From Olsenella sp. Marseille-P4559 (lineage in GTDB: Bacteria; Actinomycetota; Coriobacteriia; Coriobacteriales; Atopobiaceae), in the NCBI RefSeq assembly GCF_900605015.1, contig NZ_LR027573.1:80375-144374 (forward strand): 64,000 nt of DNA, read 5' to 3'. Below are positions 8,601 through 17,561 of this stretch, piece by piece. Made by a program: the position numbers and the translations under genes. The notes below the pieces were generated by a model. It searched no databases and was not told the origin of the DNA. It saw nothing but the letters and a program-made list of their open reading frames with translations. Each line of letters opens with the position of its first letter. Within the stretch, counting starts at the first letter, position 1.

Positions 8601-9908
8601 ATGGCACAAGACACCAGCACCTCTCTTAGAAACCTTGTCATCTACTCCGTCTTTGTGCGCAACCACACCCCCGAGGGCACGTTTCGCGCCGTGATCCCTG
8701 ACCTGCCTCGCATCCACGCGCTGGGCACCGACGTCGTGTGGCTCATGCCCATCCACCCCATTGGCGAGAAGAATCGCAAGGGCACGCTGGGAAGCCCCTA
8801 CGCAAACCGCGACTACCGCACGGTGAATCCCGAGCATGGCACCATGGGTGACTTCCGCGCGCTGGTGGATGCCATCCACGCCGAGGGCATGAAGTGCATG
8901 ATCGACGTGGTGTACAACCACACCTCCCCTGACTCCGTCCTTTACGACGAGCACCCGGAGTTCTTCTTCCGCAAGCCCGACGGCCGGCCCGGGAACCACG
9001 TGGGAGACTGGTCCGATGTCATCGACCTTGACTACAGCGTCTCGGCGCTCTGGGACTACCAGATAGAGACCCTGTGCCAGTGGGCCCGCATCGTCGATGG
9101 CTTCCGCTGCGACGTCGCCTCCTTCGTGCCCGTCGAATTCTGGAAGCGCGCGCGTACGGCTGTCGAGGAGGTCCACCCGGGCTGCATGTGGCTTGCCGAG
9201 ACGGTCCACCGCTCGTTTGGCGCGGCCTGCCGCGCTGCCGGCATGACGTGCGCGCGCGACTCCGAGGCGTTCGAGGCCTTCGACATGGAGTACGAGTACG
9301 ACGTTCAGGAGGCATTCGAGCGCTACCTCAAGGGCGAGACGCCCCTCTCGTGCTACCTCGACCTTCTCGACTTCCAGGAGAACCTCTATCCCCAGAACTA
9401 CGACAAGCTGCGCTTTCTCGAGAACCATGACGTGCCGCGCATAGCCTCGCACGTGACGGGCGAATCTGATTTGCGCAACTACACCGCCATGCTCTACTTC
9501 AAGAAGGGCACGACGCTCGTCTACGCCGGCCAAGAGGCCGCATGCGATCATCTTCCCAGCCTCTTCGACCGCGACACCATCTCCTGGGATACGGGCACGG
9601 ACCTCTCGGGGCTCATGCGCCGCATGGCCCAGATCAAGCACGACACGCTAGACGCCGACGACGCCTTCTTTGTGGCGGCAGACGACGAGAACGACATCGC
9701 CGTCCTGCGCCGCGAGCACGGGGGCGAGCGCAAGGTGGGGGTGTTCTCGCTGAGGTCCCGCTCGGCATCCGTCGAGGTGGAGCTGCCCGACGGCGCCTAC
9801 ACGAACCTTATCGACGGGTCTGCGGTGGCCGTGACCGACGGGCACCTCTCGTGCTCGGGCTCGCCCATCGTGGTCACGGCACACGTGGAGTGCGCCTGGG
9901 GCGTCTAG
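8601..9908 (+). CDS. GH13 alpha-amylase family glycosidase
   Basis: The chosen ATG at 8601 follows GAGAAGGGA and gives 435 residues; an upstream TTG extension is not conserved-looking. The (beta/alpha)8 barrel carries the GH13 regions: DVVYNHTS (region I), GFRCDVAS with the nucleophile Asp, WLAETVH with the acid/base Glu, and FLENHD with the third acid. The C-terminus has a beta-sandwich-like domain. No signal peptide is visible, so it acts inside the cell on alpha-glucans or oligosaccharides. Exact specificity (amylase, oligo-1,6-glucosidase, trehalose-type) cannot be read from sequence. Confidence 0.88.
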   Translation: MAQDTSTSLRNLVIYSVFVRNHTPEGTFRAVIPDLPRIHALGTDVVWLMPIHPIGEKNRKGTLGSPYANRDYRTVNPEHGTMGDFRALVDAIHAEGMKCMIDVVYNHTSPDSVLYDEHPEFFFRKPDGRPGNHVGDWSDVIDLDYSVSALWDYQIETLCQWARIVDGFRCDVASFVPVEFWKRARTAVEEVHPGCMWLAETVHRSFGAACRAAGMTCARDSEAFEAFDMEYEYDVQEAFERYLKGETPLSCYLDLLDFQENLYPQNYDKLRFLENHDVPRIASHVTGESDLRNYTAMLYFKKGTTLVYAGQEAACDHLPSLFDRDTISWDTGTDLSGLMRRMAQIKHDTLDADDAFFVAADDENDIAVLRREHGGERKVGVFSLRSRSASVEVELPDGAYTNLIDGSAVAVTDGHLSCSGSPIVVTAHVECAWGV

Positions 9909-9983
9909 CATGGGACCTGCCGGAATCGCAAGTCGCACCCGAGGGGGGCGTAGGCGAGGCAGCACGGCCCAAAAGATGCTCGC

Positions 9984-10115
9984 TGGCAGATAGGCCCGGT
10001 CGTGCGTACGCACAACCGGGCTCCTTTGACATTGCCCTGGCATTTGCCCAGGTGGGCGAGAAGGCCCTGGCAGCGGATGGGGGTTGTGCGTACGCACAAC
10101 CGGCAAAAGCCGCCA
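9984..10115. repeat. Palindromic repeat array 1 (two units)
   Basis: Two 48-bp units with perfect GTGCGTACGCAC cores at 10002 and 10086 (84 bp apart). Each has TGGCA 18 bases before the core and TGACA or CGCCA ending 18 bases after it. The linker contains ATTTGCCCAGGTGGGCGAGAA. A decayed core-like stretch near 9927-9938 fits a former third unit about 73 bp upstream. The array lies between the convergent GH13 gene and the broken phosphatase. Confidence 0.9.
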
Positions 10116-10156
10116 TGAGACAAGGGGACTGTCCCCTTCCCTTGTCCCTTGTCTCA
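10116..10156. repeat. REP-like stop-codon hairpin (copy 1)
   Basis: Eleven-base arms TGAGACAAGGG and CCCTTGTCTCA enclose a GGACTGTCC-type inner dyad. The right arm contains the stop codon of the Cof-type phosphatase remnant. Related copies are at 62437 and, with different bases, 25843. Confidence 0.65.
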
Positions 10157-10962
10157 CAGCAGATAGGTGTAGATGGCCTCGGCACAGCCGCCATGGTCGT
10201 TGTCGGCAACAACGACGTCCGCAGCCGCCAGCACATCGGACGACGCGTTGCCCATGGCAATGCCCAGGCCAGCATCGCGCAGCATGTCGAGGTCGTTCCC
10301 GGAGTCTCCGATGGCAACGCCCTTCTCGACCGGAATCCCAAGCAGCTGGCACAGCTCCACCAGTGCGGCGCCTTTGCTCACGTCCTTGGGAGAAAGCTCC
10401 AGCGAGTTCGCCGTGGAGAAGGTCGGCTCCACGGGAATGCCCTGCTCCTCGATGCGTTGCAAAACGTCGGTCACATACGTACCAACGGCGGGATGCATGA
10501 TGTACTTGGACACGACACCAGGATGCGAGAGGAGCCACTCCTCGACGTCTGGCACAAAGTGACAGGCGCTCTTGAACGTGTCGTAGAACCCCTCGAGCCC
10601 ATAGCGCGGCAGGCGCTCGAGGCTTCCGACGGGCTGGTAGGCCTCCATACCCGCAAGGACCTCAAGCATCACGTCCTTGCCCTCATGCGTCTTGAGGAGC
10701 CGCAGGATGATATCGGAATCAAAGGTGCGCTCGGCCAGCGTGCGCCCGTGAAGAAGATCGACAATCTGCGCGCCGCTCGTGAGAATGGCGTAGGACACCC
10801 CCTCCAGCTGCACGCGATAGGGGCGCACCAGGCTCGAACTGCGCCCGGTGGCGATTGTCACGACCTTGCCTGCGCGCAGGCCCGCTGCCGAGATTGGAGC
10901 AACGGCGGCATCGCGCTCGGGACCATAACGACCCCCTCCGTGGATTCGTAGACGGAACCCAT
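10154..10962 (-). pseudogene. Cof-type HAD phosphatase, truncated and frameshifted
   Basis: The open frame from 10861 down encodes most of a Cof-type sugar-phosphate phosphatase: motif II region TSGAQIVD, the Lys in SPKDVSKGAAL, and motif III/IV GDSGNDLDML near the C-terminus. The catalytic DxDGT nucleophile motif that should lie about 40 residues before VTIATGRS is absent. Reading upstream, protein-like sequence continues in frame (RYGPERDAAVAP) until a run of five Cs at 10932-10936 (plus strand). There the frame must shift to reach an ATG at 10962 that has a good GGAG. Even with the shift corrected, only a degenerate DMGSVYES stands where DxDGT is expected. It is probably inactive; a sequencing indel would explain the shift but not the missing motif. 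Confidence 0.65.
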
Positions 10963-10997
10963 ATCGTCTCCATCTCCCGTGGTATGATGCCCTTAGT

Positions 10998-11037
10998 AAG
11001 CCCGCCTGGCCTCTCTACGATGCACACTGGCGGGCTT
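10998..11037. other. Long-loop hairpin upstream of the Abi_2 remnant
   Basis: Perfect nine-base arms AAGCCCGCC and GGCGGGCTT with a 22-base loop, followed on the plus strand by TTTCG. It could be a terminator left from a lost gene or a leader structure. Confidence 0.4.
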
Positions 11038-11063
11038 TCGCCTATCTAAAGGTCGTCTTGTCT

Positions 11064-11162
11064 ATGGAATACACCAAGCCCTTCCTCACCTTCGAACAGC
11101 AAGCCGACCTTCTTATGGACGAGCGCGGCATGGTCGCCGACCGGGACGACCTCATCCGGCGC
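11064..11162 (+). pseudogene. Abi_2 (AbiD/F-like) abortive-infection protein, N-terminal remnant
   Basis: From the ATG at 11064 the translation starts MEYTKPFLTFEQQADLL and runs to DRDDLIRR, matching the start of Abi_2-family abortive infection proteins as I remember them. After about 33 codons the similarity stops, and the next bases belong to the 3' end of the adhesin pseudogene on the other strand. The rest of the roughly 300-codon gene is gone. It marks a deletion or recombination junction near 11160-11175. Confidence 0.65.
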
Positions 11163-11164
11163 CC

Positions 11165-13237
11165 ACTCTTCATGGCAACGTCTTCTCCCTCCGCCTCGGG
11201 CGCCCAACGACGTGCGAGGGCCGCCACGGCCAGCAGGGCGACGGGCGGCGTGCCCTCGTCGCCGGCCTGCGGTATGCGGCCACGGCCCTTGTCCGGGGAG
11301 GTCGGCTCGTCTGGGGTGTCAGGCTCATCGGGCTTGGGCCTCTCGGTGTTGGTCACGGTGAAGCCGGATGCGGCGTCGCCGGAGACCTCGGGGGTGTACC
11401 CCTCGACCGGGTCCTCGGAGACGGCGTAGGCGATCTTGCGGCCGCCGACGTGCTTGGCGAGGCCGTCGAAGGAGCCCGCCCAGCCGCCCTCGGCCGAGAG
11501 CGTCAGCGTCTTGCCGGTGTCCACCCCGTCGGCCAGCAGGCGGACGGTGACGGGGCCGCCCTCGGGGCCGACCCACCTCTTGGTGACAGGGACCGACGTG
11601 GTGCTCGACTTGTTGTCGAACGCCATCGAGGCGACCGGGGTCCCGCCTTGGTGATGGCGGGCGTCGCGGTGACGGTCGTCCTGCCGTGGGGGGCCGTCTC
11701 CCTGTGCAGGGTGACGGCCACGTCGTAGACCGTATCGTCGTAGGCGTAGGAGGGACTGTCTCCCGCCTTCTCCCCGGCGGCGTAGCGCATGGTCGAGTCG
11801 CTGCCGTCAGCAGCGAGACCGTCCTCGGAGTAGACGAGCTTGTCAAAGGGTACGGTCCCGCCATCGTTCTGCTTCTCCTGCAGGACCTCGCCCTGCCCGT
11901 CGCAGAGCTGGAACGCGAACGCCTGGCCGGAGCCCGGCGCTTGCCCGTCGACGGTCTTGGTCGCGCCCAGCTGCACGGTCGGCATCTTCGGGGTCTTGGT
12001 GGTGTTGGCTCCCACGCTGTCCTCCACCGCGTAGCCCTCGGGGACGTCCTGGTGTGGGTGACCCGCTGGTCGGCGGGGTCGGACGAGACGACGGTCTTGT
12101 CGACGCCCTTCTCACCGCACGCCGCGTTGTAGTCGCTGCCCTGGAGCACGTAGTTGCGGTGCCCCTGGTAGGTCGTGCCGCCGGACCGGTAGTTGATCTC
12201 GGCTCGGTTGGTGTACTTGACGCCGGTGCCTCCCCTGGCGCTGGCCCAGTAGTAGACCCAGACGGTGTCGGTCAGCGTCCCCGGGTAGCTGAAGGCGAGT
12301 TGCTGGCCGCTGATGCTCACGGAGTACAGGGAGGGGTCGAGCACCTCCCCCGAGGGGGTCGTGACGCGGACGTCGCGGGTGCGGTCGAAGCCCATGCCGT
12401 CGGGCAGCGTGTCGATGACGGTGACGCTGCCCATCGTGGCGCGCTTGTTGTTCACGAACAGGCGGTAGCCGATGGTCTCGTCGCTGGTCGAGTCATACAC
12501 CCCTATCTGGGCGGCATTGTCGCCCATTCCCTCCGAGTAGTCGTAGTCACCATAGCTGACCTTGCCGTCGCTGGCGTCCTTCATGATGGCGTCGGTGTAG
12601 CTCCCACCCCGCCGGCACCGCCTCTGGGGATGACGGTGAGGTCCCTCGAGTCTCCTCCGACGGGGACGGGCGCGGTGGTCTGCTCGGTGACGTCTGCTGT
12701 CGTGATGTGCATGCTGAACGACCCGGCGAGCGCTACCAGGGCATTAGGGCCGAACGTGAGCTCCCACGTCCCGTCGCCCTTGTCTGCGACGGAGCTGAAG
12801 TGCAGGGGGTCGACGGAGAGCCTCACCTTGCTGGCGACCTCCGTCGGGATGCTCACGGTAATGGTGCCGCCCTCCTGAAAGGACCCCCGATCGATGGTGT
12901 ACTTGACCGCGAAGATCGCCGTGGAACCGGCGGAGCAGGAGTCCTTGTTCAAGGTGATGGTCGCATGGAAGCCCGACGCACCCGGTGCGCGCAGGAGCGT
13001 GGCGGCCGTGGGCTCTGGGGTGCCCTCCCCTATGACGGCCTGCGGCGCGTCCTCGTCGGGGAAGCCCTCCTGGGCGGCGAGCCCCTCGGCGCCCTCGCCT
13101 TCCACCGGGGAGTCACCCTGGATGGCAACGGGCTACGTCCCCGCGCCCTCATCGACGATGGCGCGCATCGTCCCTCCGGGCATGAAGATGCCGAGCGCGA
13201 GCACTGCGCCCATGAGGTAGCACAACTTCCTTCTCAT
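11165..13237 (-). pseudogene. LPXTG-type surface adhesin (Cna-B repeat protein), multiply disrupted
   Basis: The gene starts at the ATG at 13237 with a signal-peptide-like MRRKLCYLMGAVLALGIF, then meets an in-frame TAG at 13133-13135. The frame continues (EGEGAEGLAAQEGF, adhesin-like beta domain) to about 12590. It shifts into a second frame with a fimbrial isopeptide-like domain (YGDYDYSEGMGDNAAQIG) to about 12045, a third with a Cna_B-like domain (VQLGATKTVDGQAPGSGQAF) to about 11650, and a fourth with VTKRWVGPEGGPVTVRLL. It ends in a degenerate sorting motif IPQAGDE, where IPQTGDE would be expected, with a damaged membrane helix. At least one nonsense and three frameshift changes make it non-functional. 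Confidence 0.85.
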
Positions 13238-13297
13238 TCGTACCGCCCTTCTCGTGCCTATGCCGTCGCCCCCCACCTGCAGCGGACCTCTACCGAG

Positions 13298-13762
13298 TCA
13301 TTCTTGTGCCTCATCAAGCGGAATGATCCGCGCCGAGACGACCTTGCCTCCCTCACAGATAACGCGTCCCATGCTGGGGCCGCCGGCACGAGGGTGCGTG
13401 GGGCTCCCCGGGTTCATCACAAGCACGCCCGTTGCCCGGTCCTTCTCGACAAACGGGCGGTGGGTGTGCCCGCAGATAGCGATGTCGCAGATCTTGAGGT
13501 CAAGCCTCTCGCGATAGTGGCAAACCTCCCAGCGCAGGCCACTCGAGAAGAAGACCTTGAGGCGCTTGACCTCGGGGCCAAAGTCGTAGGACCAGTCGTT
13601 ATTGCCCAGGCACAGCTGCACCGTGGCCATCTCTTGCAGCGTGCGGTAGTCTGACGCCGAGCAGATATCTCCCGCGTGAACGATAACATCTGCCCCTTGA
13701 AGCTCGTCCAGGAGACGCGGCGAGAGATACCCGTGCGTGTCCGAGACGATGTCGTAGCGCAT
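13298..13762 (-). CDS. YfcE/MJ0936-type metallophosphoesterase
   Basis: This small (154-residue) calcineurin-like phosphoesterase has all metal-binding motifs: DIVSDTHGY, VHAGDI, GNND and CGHTHR. The ATG at 13762 is a natural family start (MRYDIVSDTHG). A GTG at 13789 directly after the preceding stop, or one at 13771 with AGGG, are alternatives adding up to nine residues. It is the last gene of the glycosyltransferase-kinase-regulator run. Substrate unknown; relatives are phosphodiesterases. Confidence 0.85.
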   Translation of the reverse strand: MRYDIVSDTHGYLSPRLLDELQGADVIVHAGDICSASDYRTLQEMATVQLCLGNNDWSYDFGPEVKRLKVFFSSGLRWEVCHYRERLDLKICDIAICGHTHRPFVEKDRATGVLVMNPGSPTHPRAGGPSMGRVICEGGKVVSARIIPLDEAQE

Positions 13763-13789
13763 CCTTGCCACGCCCTGCCCTACCAGCAC

Positions 13790-14509
13790 CTAGAGCCCAA
13801 GGGCACGCTTGAGGGCGACCACGCGTCTGCGCGAGACCGAAATCTTCTTGCCCTCGATGCCATTGACGCCCAGCTGGAGAATGCCGCTGGAGACAACCTC
13901 GACGTCCTCGACATACTCAAGGTTCACGATGTAGCCGCGGTGCACGCGGAAGAAGCCGTGTGGCGCGAGCTTCTGCTCGAGTTTGGCCAGAGAGATGGTC
14001 GAGAGGTAGCGGTCATCGTCCGTGTAGATGCAGGAGTAGTCGTCCTTGGCCTCGATGTAGCGAATCTGGTCGATGGGGACGAGCACCTTGCGACCGCTCT
14101 TCACCACGGGAATGCGCTCCACGGAGGAGTGCGATTGGGGCTGCGGCTTGACGCGGGACTGCACCTTGTCCAGGGCCTGGTTGAGACGGTCCGTCTCGAC
14201 CGGCTTCATGAGATAGTCGATTGCGTCCACGTCAAAGGCCTCCAGTGCGTACTCGCTGTAGGCGGTCACGAAGACAACCGCCGGCGGGTTCTTGAGCTTG
14301 TGGAGGGCCTCTGCAAGCTGCATGCCGTTGGTCTTGGGCATGGAGACATCAAGAAAGATCACATCGGCCCGCGCCTCCATGAGCCTCTCGACCGCCTCGC
14401 GCGCGCTTGATGCCTCGGTGATGGCATCGACGCGCCCGGTCTCCTCGAGGAGGTAGCGCAGTTCGGAACGGGCGGGTGCCTCGTCATCGACAATCATCGC
14501 ACGCAGCAT
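13790..14509 (-). CDS. LytTR-family response regulator
   Basis: The 239-residue protein has a receiver domain (1-120) with the phospho-acceptor Asp in VIFLDVSMP, the conserved Thr in VTAYSEYALEAF and Lys in YLMKPVE. A C-terminal LytTR DNA-binding domain follows (VLVPIDQIRYIEAKDDYSCI, then FFRVHRGYIVNL). It pairs with the LytS-type kinase immediately upstream. Such pairs often control cell-wall, bacteriocin or competence genes. No paired LytTR direct repeats were identified in the window. Confidence 0.93.
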   Translation of the reverse strand: MLRAMIVDDEAPARSELRYLLEETGRVDAITEASSAREAVERLMEARADVIFLDVSMPKTNGMQLAEALHKLKNPPAVVFVTAYSEYALEAFDVDAIDYLMKPVETDRLNQALDKVQSRVKPQPQSHSSVERIPVVKSGRKVLVPIDQIRYIEAKDDYSCIYTDDDRYLSTISLAKLEQKLAPHGFFRVHRGYIVNLEYVEDVEVVSSGILQLGVNGIEGKKISVSRRRVVALKRALGL

Positions 14510-14594
14510 TACAACAACCTACCTTCCGACTGCGACACACGTCCCGCCGCAGACACGCAGAGAAGCCTATAGCCTACCGTTTATCGTTAGTATG

Positions 14595-15935
14595 CTACCC
14601 TTTAGCCCCCTGACGCAACGTCAAGGCAGCCTCGCCCAAACGCAACGTTACGCAGGTACCCTCCCCTGGCTTGGAGATAATCTCCACGCCCGCATCTGCC
14701 CCATAGAAGCGCTCGACGCGCTCGGCAACGTTCTTGAGGGCAATACCGGTACCCTTCTCGGCACCCGACGGCCCAGAGGCCGCCGCAAGGAGCTTGTCCG
14801 CCGTCTTTTGGTCCATGCCCAAGCCGTCATCTGCGACCGCCACCAGCACGTCATTGCCGTCCACGGCAACATGGATGTCGATGCGGAGGGTGCCCTCCTC
14901 GCGCATGGCGTGGCGCACCGAGTTCTCGACGATAGGCTGCACCAGGAAGGAGGGCACAGGGAGGCTCTCGCAGCCGGGTTCCACGAACTCCTCCTCCACG
15001 ATGCGGCCCTCGCCAAAGCGCGCTTTCTCGATCTTGAGGTAGCGCCGCGTCTGCTCAAGCTCGCGCGAGAGCGGGATGAGCTGGTCTGTGCCCTCAAGCG
15101 TACGGCGATAGAAGATGGAGAACTCGCGAAGTAGGTCGCGCGCCTTGATGGGGTCGGTGCGGGTGAGCGACGCGATGGTGTTGAGCGTGTTGAAGAGGAA
15201 GTGCGGGTTGATTTGCGCCTGCAGCGCCTTGACCTCGGCGCGGGCGAGAAGCTCCGCCTGGCGGTCAAGCTCGTACGAGGATAGCTGGGTCGAGAGCAGC
15301 TCGCCAAAGCCCTTGGCAATAGCCAGCTGCGTTCGATCGATGTCCGTACCACTGCGGTAGTAAAGCTTGATGGCCCCCATGGGTTCATCCTGCACGAGCA
15401 GCGGCACGATGATGCCAAAGGCGTGCCCCGAGCGGTTCTGCATGAGGCTGAAGTAGCTTGTGGTCTGGCCCCCATCATCCATCGATACGAAGGTCTCCAT
15501 GCGCTTGCTCTCAAGAACCTCAAGCGTAGGCACGGTGTTATCGCTTCCAACCGGCTTCCCCACGCCATGCTCGCCTTCGTAGGCAAGGACCTTCTTGGTG
15601 TTGGTGACGGCTATGCCCACAGCGGCCGTTTCGGGCAGGAGCAGGCGACAGATGTGGGCGGCGTTGTCGGACGTGAGGCCGTGGTTGCAGCTGCGCAGCG
15701 TCTCTGAGGCGACGGCGAGGGTCCTCTCTGTTGCCTCGGCACGCATGGTGTCGGGCACGAGGTTGATGGTGCCAAAGGCAACGATGACAACGGCAAGCCC
15801 CGCGCCCGCAAGCATGGATGCGATAACGTTGCCCACCGCGACTCCCCATGCAACGAGAAGGAGCAAAACGGCAGTCACCGCGCTGAGAATCGTATTCACC
15901 GAGCTAGGCGAGAACGAAGACGAGCCATCACTCAT
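14595..15935 (-). CDS. LytS-type sensor histidine kinase
   Basis: In this 446-residue protein two N-terminal membrane segments (about 15-35 and 38-58) precede a GAF-like cytoplasmic sensor (about 75-210). The His_kinase domain has the phospho-accepting H in QINPHFLFNTLNTIASL and an HATPase domain with VADDGLGMD and GTGIALKNVAERV. The usual multi-span LytS 5TM domain is missing, so sensing is probably through the GAF region. The gene starts inside the end of the glycosyltransferase gene (8-base overlap), implying translational coupling. Confidence 0.92.
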   Translation of the reverse strand: MSDGSSSFSPSSVNTILSAVTAVLLLLVAWGVAVGNVIASMLAGAGLAVVIVAFGTINLVPDTMRAEATERTLAVASETLRSCNHGLTSDNAAHICRLLLPETAAVGIAVTNTKKVLAYEGEHGVGKPVGSDNTVPTLEVLESKRMETFVSMDDGGQTTSYFSLMQNRSGHAFGIIVPLLVQDEPMGAIKLYYRSGTDIDRTQLAIAKGFGELLSTQLSSYELDRQAELLARAEVKALQAQINPHFLFNTLNTIASLTRTDPIKARDLLREFSIFYRRTLEGTDQLIPLSRELEQTRRYLKIEKARFGEGRIVEEEFVEPGCESLPVPSFLVQPIVENSVRHAMREEGTLRIDIHVAVDGNDVLVAVADDGLGMDQKTADKLLAAASGPSGAEKGTGIALKNVAERVERFYGADAGVEIISKPGEGTCVTLRLGEAALTLRQGAKG

Positions 15936-17151
15936 GTGGGCTTCCTTTCGCGGGCGCCCCTGTGCTCAGGAGCTCACGCTGGAGGTAGTGGCTGTCCCAG
16001 ATAGACGAGGCGATGCTCGGCCAGATGGTGGCAAACGAGAGGTAGCGCGTGGAGGCCTCCCGCGCGTACCTGTCCGCCTCGCCGCAGCCGGTGCGCAGGA
16101 TGCGGAGGTAGTCCGAACGGTCGCGTCCCACCAGGGCACGACGAATGGCCGTGGCCGTCACGCGCGAGCGCACCTGCGGGGTGAGCCACGGGCCAGGATA
16201 GGGCATGAGCGACTCCGGCGTTATCGTGCGCAGGTCTCGCCGGGCGTTCATGGCCTCGAGCTTGCGGTACTCGTAGAACCAGCGGTAGACGTCCTGGATG
16301 AAGATCGACGGTGTCGAGGCCGCCTCCTCCGGCGGCTGCATGCGCACGTGCCAAGCGTTGTCAAACCACACGTCAATGCCATTGGCACGCAGGTCGAGAA
16401 GGTAGTCAAGATCCTCTCCGCGCGTGATGTAGGGGTCGAAGGGCACCCGCGTAAAGGCTGACGCATGGATGGAGCAGCACCCACCGCAGAGGTAGCTTGA
16501 GCGGAGAATGCGCGTGGGCGAGGTGAGGTAGCGCCTCATCATCTCGTTGAACCCAACGTGCTTGGACCAGAGGCGCTCGCACCACTCTGTCTGCACTTGT
16601 GCGTAGGGGGAGCTCCGCACGTCTACGTAGTAGCCGCTTTTGGCAAGAATGGGCAGGTCTTGACGGGTAAGGGAGTCAAGTCCGTAGACGGCGTCGATGA
16701 GGTAGTCCTCGCTGAGGGCCACCTCGTCGTCATCCATGAAGACCACGGCATCGTGCCCAAAGGCCGAAGCCACGGCCAGTCCCATGTTGCGAATGGCACC
16801 GTAGCCGCGGAGTGCGATGGGGTCTCCCCGCAGCTTGGCGTACATGCTCGCGCACTGCTCCTGAATGGCCGCCGCCCCCTCGTCGCCAATAACGATGGGG
16901 TTAAGGTCCATGTGGCTGCGGCAGATGGAGTTCACGCGAGCCCGGGCGGAGGCTACGCAGGACGGAGCCGCGACGAGAAGGACGATGACGCGAGAAACGC
17001 CGCGCACCTGTTCGAGCGACGAGAGGCACATCTCGAGCTCTGGCAGTGGCTTGCTGGTGGGCGTGGAGTAGTCGTACGAGCCGCGCTCCCCCAGCCGGCC
17101 GTGAGACTTGCTCTCGGCCCAGTACGAGGGAATCACGATGACGGGATCCAC
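15928..17151 (-). CDS. GT-A (family 2-like) glycosyltransferase
   Basis: The GTG at 17151 is preceded by CCGGAGGCAG and gives a family-like start, VDPVIVIPSYW (407 residues); the open frame extends 14 codons further without a ribosome binding site. The nucleotide-sugar metal-binding DXD region is clear in VVFMDDDEVAL, followed by CGGCCSIHASAF and a GED motif (TRGEDLDYLLDL) typical of family 2 enzymes. It has no clear membrane segments. Being first in a transcription unit with a LytS/LytTR pair, it may act on a surface glycan that the system monitors; that is inference. Confidence 0.8.
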   Translation of the reverse strand: MDPVIVIPSYWAESKSHGRLGERGSYDYSTPTSKPLPELEMCLSSLEQVRGVSRVIVLLVAAPSCVASARARVNSICRSHMDLNPIVIGDEGAAAIQEQCASMYAKLRGDPIALRGYGAIRNMGLAVASAFGHDAVVFMDDDEVALSEDYLIDAVYGLDSLTRQDLPILAKSGYYVDVRSSPYAQVQTEWCERLWSKHVGFNEMMRRYLTSPTRILRSSYLCGGCCSIHASAFTRVPFDPYITRGEDLDYLLDLRANGIDVWFDNAWHVRMQPPEEAASTPSIFIQDVYRWFYEYRKLEAMNARRDLRTITPESLMPYPGPWLTPQVRSRVTATAIRRALVGRDRSDYLRILRTGCGEADRYAREASTRYLSFATIWPSIASSIWDSHYLQRELLSTGAPAKGSPHE

Positions 17152-17240
17152 GGCTGCCTCCGGTTGAACGAACGATGGGCGCAGGCTGCGCACCGTGCTT
17201 ATGGTACCTCACGAGACACGCGGGAGCCTCGGGCAGCAAG

Positions 17241-17517
17241 CGGAGGGTTGTGGGCGTTGCGCGTACGCACGACGGGACTTTCTCGCCAATCTTACCCTTC
17301 AGACGGGTCCGACTGGCAGCAACGAGGGATTGTGCGTACGCACAAGTGCGCATATTTGCCAGGCCTCTCGCGTTTGCCCAGTTGACCGGGAGGCGCTTGG
17401 CGAAAATCGAGGTCGTGCGTACGCACGACGCAGAATTCTTGCCAAAGAGCACCCCGGAAAGACCGCTTGTGGCAGATACCTACATTCGTGCGTACGCACA
17501 GATGCGCCTCTCCGTCG
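17241..17517. repeat. Palindromic repeat array 2 (four units)
   Basis: Cores are at 17259 (GCGCGTACGCAC, one change), 17332, 17415 and 17488. Spacings are 73, 83 and 73; the 83 is explained by a one-base deletion in the left arm of the third unit (TGGCG at 17 instead of 18 bases). The inner units keep TGGCA/TGCCA arms. The central linker has CGTTTGCCCAGTTGACCGGG. The array separates the start of the glycosyltransferase gene from the end of the endonuclease-like gene. Confidence 0.92.
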
Positions 17518-17561
17518 AACGGGACGTCGGCGGCCCCGCTCCGAAATCCAGGCCCATGGCG

